From Actinernus sp. WN-2022 (taxonomy: Eukaryota; Cnidaria; Anthozoa; Actiniaria; Actinernidae): a stretch of DNA of 64,000 nt. Made by a program: the position numbers and the translations under genes. Below, piece after piece: positions 60,690-64,000 of this stretch. The DNA lies in contig JAOWCC010001634.1 of the NCBI GenBank assembly GCA_030867875.1, positions 5,565,877 through 5,629,876 on the forward strand, in the 5' to 3' direction. The notes beneath the pieces are model-generated. The model did no database searches and had not been told where the DNA came from. It was given only the letters and a program-made list of their open reading frames with translations. Every line of letters starts with the position of its first letter. Position 1 is the stretch's first letter.

Positions 60690-61934
60690 TATATCATTCT
60701 ACTTTTCAACGCCAATGAAGATCTGACTTTCTACTCACTCCAAGTCCAGCTAGTCCGCCATGCTGAATCGCGTGCGATGTACTCTGGGATGGATACAAAA
60801 TGCCGGGTTGCAAAGCTGCGAGCAAAAATATTAAAGGGGGTGGGGTTATAATAATGAGTGAACTCTGGAGTGAACTATTATTATGTAAAATGTGATTACA
60901 GCTCTGCAAAAAGGAACATATCGTTGAAATTATTCAAACTTAAACCGAATGATTTTAAGAATAGAAATTCACGTCCCAAGTTGTAGCATGTGAACAGGTT
61001 GTGTTAGGGTCCCAGGGGGAGGGGGAAAGAAGAGGGAAACCAATGTTGTGTACTCGTTTCAGCCTTCCTCGGCTCTTTAGAAGGCTCGGCTGCTTGTTTA
61101 TTTTTCTTCTCTCGTCTCGGTCTGGCCTCTGGGTGAAAAGAAAACACAACTATATTATATAATCTCCAAGGTAAGCTAGCTGTATTGCTGTATTGTCCGA
61201 CAAAAATATTGTTAACATTTTGAGAGATTGTAAGTGCAAAAGGCAGATCAGTGGCTTGCTCCATATGTAGACGTTTACACTCCGATCGATGATGATATAA
61301 TGTATTTATGTTCCAAACCAATTTATTTCGGTGTTTATATTTGTCAGTATGTTATTAATATTACTGTGTCATTATAAGACAGACTTTACTTTGTGTGCGA
61401 TCTTGCTTTTCGAAAAGTACATTGAGAAGTTAAGTTTTACTCACCGCTGTGCTGTCCCGGGTTCGATTCCCGGCTCGGGCACCGTATGTGAATGTGATAT
61501 AGGTTTTTCTCCAGGTCCTCCGGTTTTCCTCCCTCCGTAAAAATTAACTTGCGAGTCAAAATTCCAATTCAATATGTGAATTAGCTGGGTCCTGGCTTTG
61601 ATCAGCCTCTTTTGGTTGTTTCAGTTCAGGTCCTTTAGAAATTCATGATCAGATTCAGTGTTTATTAGTGATGTATGTCCAAAACAGTTATTAACGTAGA
61701 GAGGAGTAAAAGCAGGTCCACACATGTATAAATTACTGGTATATAGCAATACTGCCACATCATCCATTGTCATTAGATCCATTGGTCCCTGACACAAAGC
61801 AGCCTTTTGAAATCATGGTTGGACATTAGCATAATAATTGTAATGTTTATCAACACAAAGTATCGCTATAACAGCTAGATAATATCCAAGAATTAAGTGT
61901 TTCTATAACATTTTTTTTAACTCTTCATTTCTAG
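60690..61934. promoter_or_regulatory. Divergent intergenic region, GTF3C1 / KLHL12
   Basis: The two start codons point away from each other with 1267 bp between them, so both promoters must lie here. I see no clear TATA box or CpG island. A SINE occupies 61444-61642, and a MITE piece with CTCTGGGATGGATA lies near 60780. A 5' UTR exon of KLHL12 may be hidden in this stretch. Confidence 0.55.
61444..61642 (+). repeat. SINE family B, copy 6
   Basis: Head GGGTTCGATTCCCGGCTCGG, body GTTTTTCTCCAGGTCCTCCG and end CTGGCTTTGATCAGCC. It lies in the presumed KLHL12 upstream region or a 5' UTR intron. Confidence 0.8.
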
Positions 61935-61956
61935 ATTCATTCATGTCGCCATTCTA

Positions 61957-62323
61957 ATGATGACATCACTCACCAAATCAACAAAAGGGGACAGCTACAA
62001 TTTCCTAACAAATGGCCATGCAAGAGACATTCTCATTACAGTCAACAAACTTCGCAAAGATGGAAAGCTTTGTGACGTTACCCTTCAAGTGGAAAATCAA
62101 CAATTCCCTGCACACAGAATAGTACTAGCAGCATGTAGTGATTACTTTTGTGCCATGTTTACTAGTGACATGGCTGAGAGCCAGAAGCCTACCATTGAGC
62201 TCCAGGGTTTGACTGCCGAGACTATGGAAGTATTGCTTGACTTTGTGTATACAGAGTCTGTGAAAGTTAGTGTGGAAAATGTACAGGCATTACTACCAGC
62301 AGCATGCCTTCTCCAACTCACAG
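61957..62323 (+). CDS. KLHL12: KLHL12 coding exon 1 (BTB domain)
   Basis: The ATG is at 61957 (a second ATG follows at 61960). Residues from about 20 on form the BTB/POZ domain: [40 protein letters not shown], and [20 protein letters not shown] near its end. The exon stops at ACA G|GTGTCAG in phase 1. A good acceptor (TTCATTTCTAG, AG at 61933-61934) lies just upstream, so a 5' UTR exon probably exists further left and was not located. Confidence 0.92.
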
Positions 62324-64000
62324 GTGTCAGTGATTTAATGTTATTGCTTATATTATAGGATATACAAGGTTGCAATTGTTGCCAGAGGGTAAAATAGGGG
62401 GTGGGGGTCAGGGGGCCAATGGCTCCCATTGCCCAAGAAACTGTCCCCCTCCCCCATCATATAATTGCATGCCCCCCTTTCCCACTTAATATGTTAATAA
62501 GTGTTCAGTTGATTAAATTAATAGCCACTGCATGGTTATCACTCACTAGCTAGGTTACAATATAAATGTGCTCACCCTCTACATGTAGCTCAGAGTCTCA
62601 AGCATTGTTTCCCATTTGTTTTCTGACTTTGCCGAGCTTACCCCAAAAATATAATTGTAATTTCCTTTTTTTGCCAATGTCATGATAATTACCCGCAAAT
62701 CCTGGTGATAACTTTATTGACTATAGCTGTAATGTATGTACATGTACTTGAGATTCTCCTTGCATGTATATAAGTTTTTACATGTACCCTAATAATGGCA
62801 TTCAGAGACAGATAGAAATTGTAAGGGGCAGGGAATGAGTCAGACTGCACCATTGTGGCATTCCTGCTTTAAAAACACATTAATATCCCTTAGAAAAATA
62901 TGATAATGGTCAAATTGGCCTGCTTTGTCTGCTTCCAAAGGAAATTACATGCCAGATCACATGCAAAAGGGCCAAATTGTCCCTTCTGGCTCAATCTCTG
63001 AAGGGGTGCGACATTAAGTCATGTACAATGTACATTGTATGACCTATGTAGGCTGTATTAATGACAAAAAATTAGTATGGCTGGAATGAAGAAAGATCAA
63101 AGGCTTTAAAAGAAACTAAAATATCCTAAATAATGATATACATTGTACCAGTAGTTCTCCGGCCACTTAATTTCTCCCCCTCCCCTCCCAGCTGCAGGCC
63201 TGTATGGAGGGTGGTTGCGATGGCACCCCGATGCCTGTTGAGATCTGCTCAATTGATAAAAATGCAGAATACAAAAATAACATCATGCTGGTGTTTTTGT
63301 TTTATTGCAATTGTGTTACTTACTCTGGAAATGCAGGCATTTAAGAGACCTTAGATTCCAGGACCCCCTTAGGGACGGTGCAGCCAGGGGGGCCTTGGGA
63401 GGGGGGGTTATAGCCTAGACCCCCCCCCAACACATACTTTTTTGGCCAAAAATATTTTGCCTATAGTTACGTCTCAGTCAGTTTAATGACCATTTTTAGC
63501 CCCCCCCCCCCCCCCCCCCCCAAACCATGACCACTTGAAATTTAGCTAAGCCGTCCCTACCCCTACTGGCCCTAGTACAAAATGTAGGTCACACTCATTG
63601 TGTGCTTATATGGCTCTCATACCCTGGATAGGGGCTCCCTGTTTCCAATGTATTCCTCATGCCCAGACCCTGATGCTTTCTGGCCACTTGAGCTCACTGC
63701 AGAGGAAGCCACATGCATTGTATACAATTGTACACTAGTAGTGCATTCATTACAATTAAATATACCAAGCAACATATTAATGTTGCCTACCCATTTAACT
63801 CCAGGTGTCCAGAAGGCTTGCTGTGAATTCCTTCAACAGCAGTTGGATTCATCCAATTGTCTTGGTATCAGAGCATTTGCCGAGACTCATGGTTGCCAAG
63901 ACCTTAAAGTTTCAGCAGAGGAATTTATACACAAACACTTCACAGAGATCATTAAGAGTGAAGAGTTCATGGTTCTTGGATCTGATGATGTGATCTGCTT
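61957..64000 (+). CDS. KLHL12: KLHL12 gene, Kelch-like CUL3 adaptor (5' part)
   Basis: This is the 5' part of a BTB-BACK-Kelch gene. KLHL proteins bind CUL3 through the BTB and BACK domains and present substrates through Kelch blades. KLHL12 is known for ubiquitination of SEC31 in COPII coat formation and of Dishevelled in Wnt signalling. Two exons are visible: 61957-62323 (BTB) and 63805 to the window end (BACK). Joining them gives [20 protein letters not shown], matching human KLHL12 as I recall it ([20 protein letters not shown]). The [20 protein letters not shown] core separates it from KLHL20, which has a divergent sequence there. The Kelch repeats lie beyond the window. GTF3C1 diverges from the same intergenic region. 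Confidence 0.9.
62324..63804 (+). other. KLHL12: KLHL12 intron 1
   Basis: The GT and AG ends are at 62324 and 63804. The inside holds mostly unique AT-rich sequence, short palindromes of the ACATGT/ATGTAC type, and a poly-C run near 63500. No coding segment is evident. Confidence 0.7.
63805..64000 (+). CDS. KLHL12: KLHL12 coding exon 2 (BACK domain, partial)
   Basis: The acceptor TTTAACTCCAG is followed by GTGTCCAGAAG. GT completes the Gly codon, then [20 protein letters not shown] and [13 protein letters not shown] follow. This is the start of the BACK domain (human [25 protein letters not shown]). The exon runs off the right edge in an open frame. Confidence 0.92.

Overview
This is an intron-rich, repeat-dense eukaryotic nuclear window. 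It most probably comes from an anthozoan cnidarian, and a stony coral would fit. That placement is an inference from the animal-type genes, many small AT-rich foldback elements, tRNA-headed SINEs, CR1-like LINE remnants and intronic minisatellites; no marker fixes the species. There are no bacterial operons, rRNA genes or CRISPR arrays.

Two host genes account for nearly all real coding sequence. From 60689 down to 2404 (minus strand) lies the 5' half of GTF3C1, the largest subunit (TFIIIC220) of RNA polymerase III factor TFIIIC, which binds the B-box of tRNA genes. I could place 23 coding exons. Their splice sites and phases agree end to end, except for one exon that must lie between 3908 and 7672. 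The gene continues off the left edge. From 61957 to the right edge (plus strand) lies the start of KLHL12, a BTB-BACK-Kelch substrate adaptor for CUL3 ubiquitin ligase. The two genes are head to head, with 1267 bp between their start codons.

The GTF3C1 introns hold the rest. Intronic minisatellites lie at 1-2330, 15290-16692, 20932-21320, 27160-28140, 34430-35240, 38160-38570, 39461-39600, 40352-42066, 46072-46243 and 48780-49480; several show higher-order periodicity. There is a dead Tc1/mariner-type transposon with intact ends (8451-10386), three LINE remnants (11225-11890, 16693-17335, 50400-52260), two SINE families, a Merlin/IS1595-like transposase fragment (19199-19516), and many MITEs. 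A 1.5 kb foldback (25449-26934) has arms of about 710 bp, and a 2 kb composite (54590-56635) has inverted arms carrying an 11-bp CpG-rich array.

The most unusual locus is 19629-20411, on the plus strand inside a GTF3C1 intron. Two 52-bp direct repeats lead into a TATA box, then a Cys-rich plus coiled-coil reading frame that continues in the -1 frame exactly at an A-AAA-AAC heptamer, then a poly(A) signal. It is either a frameshifted relic or a small gene using programmed -1 frameshifting.
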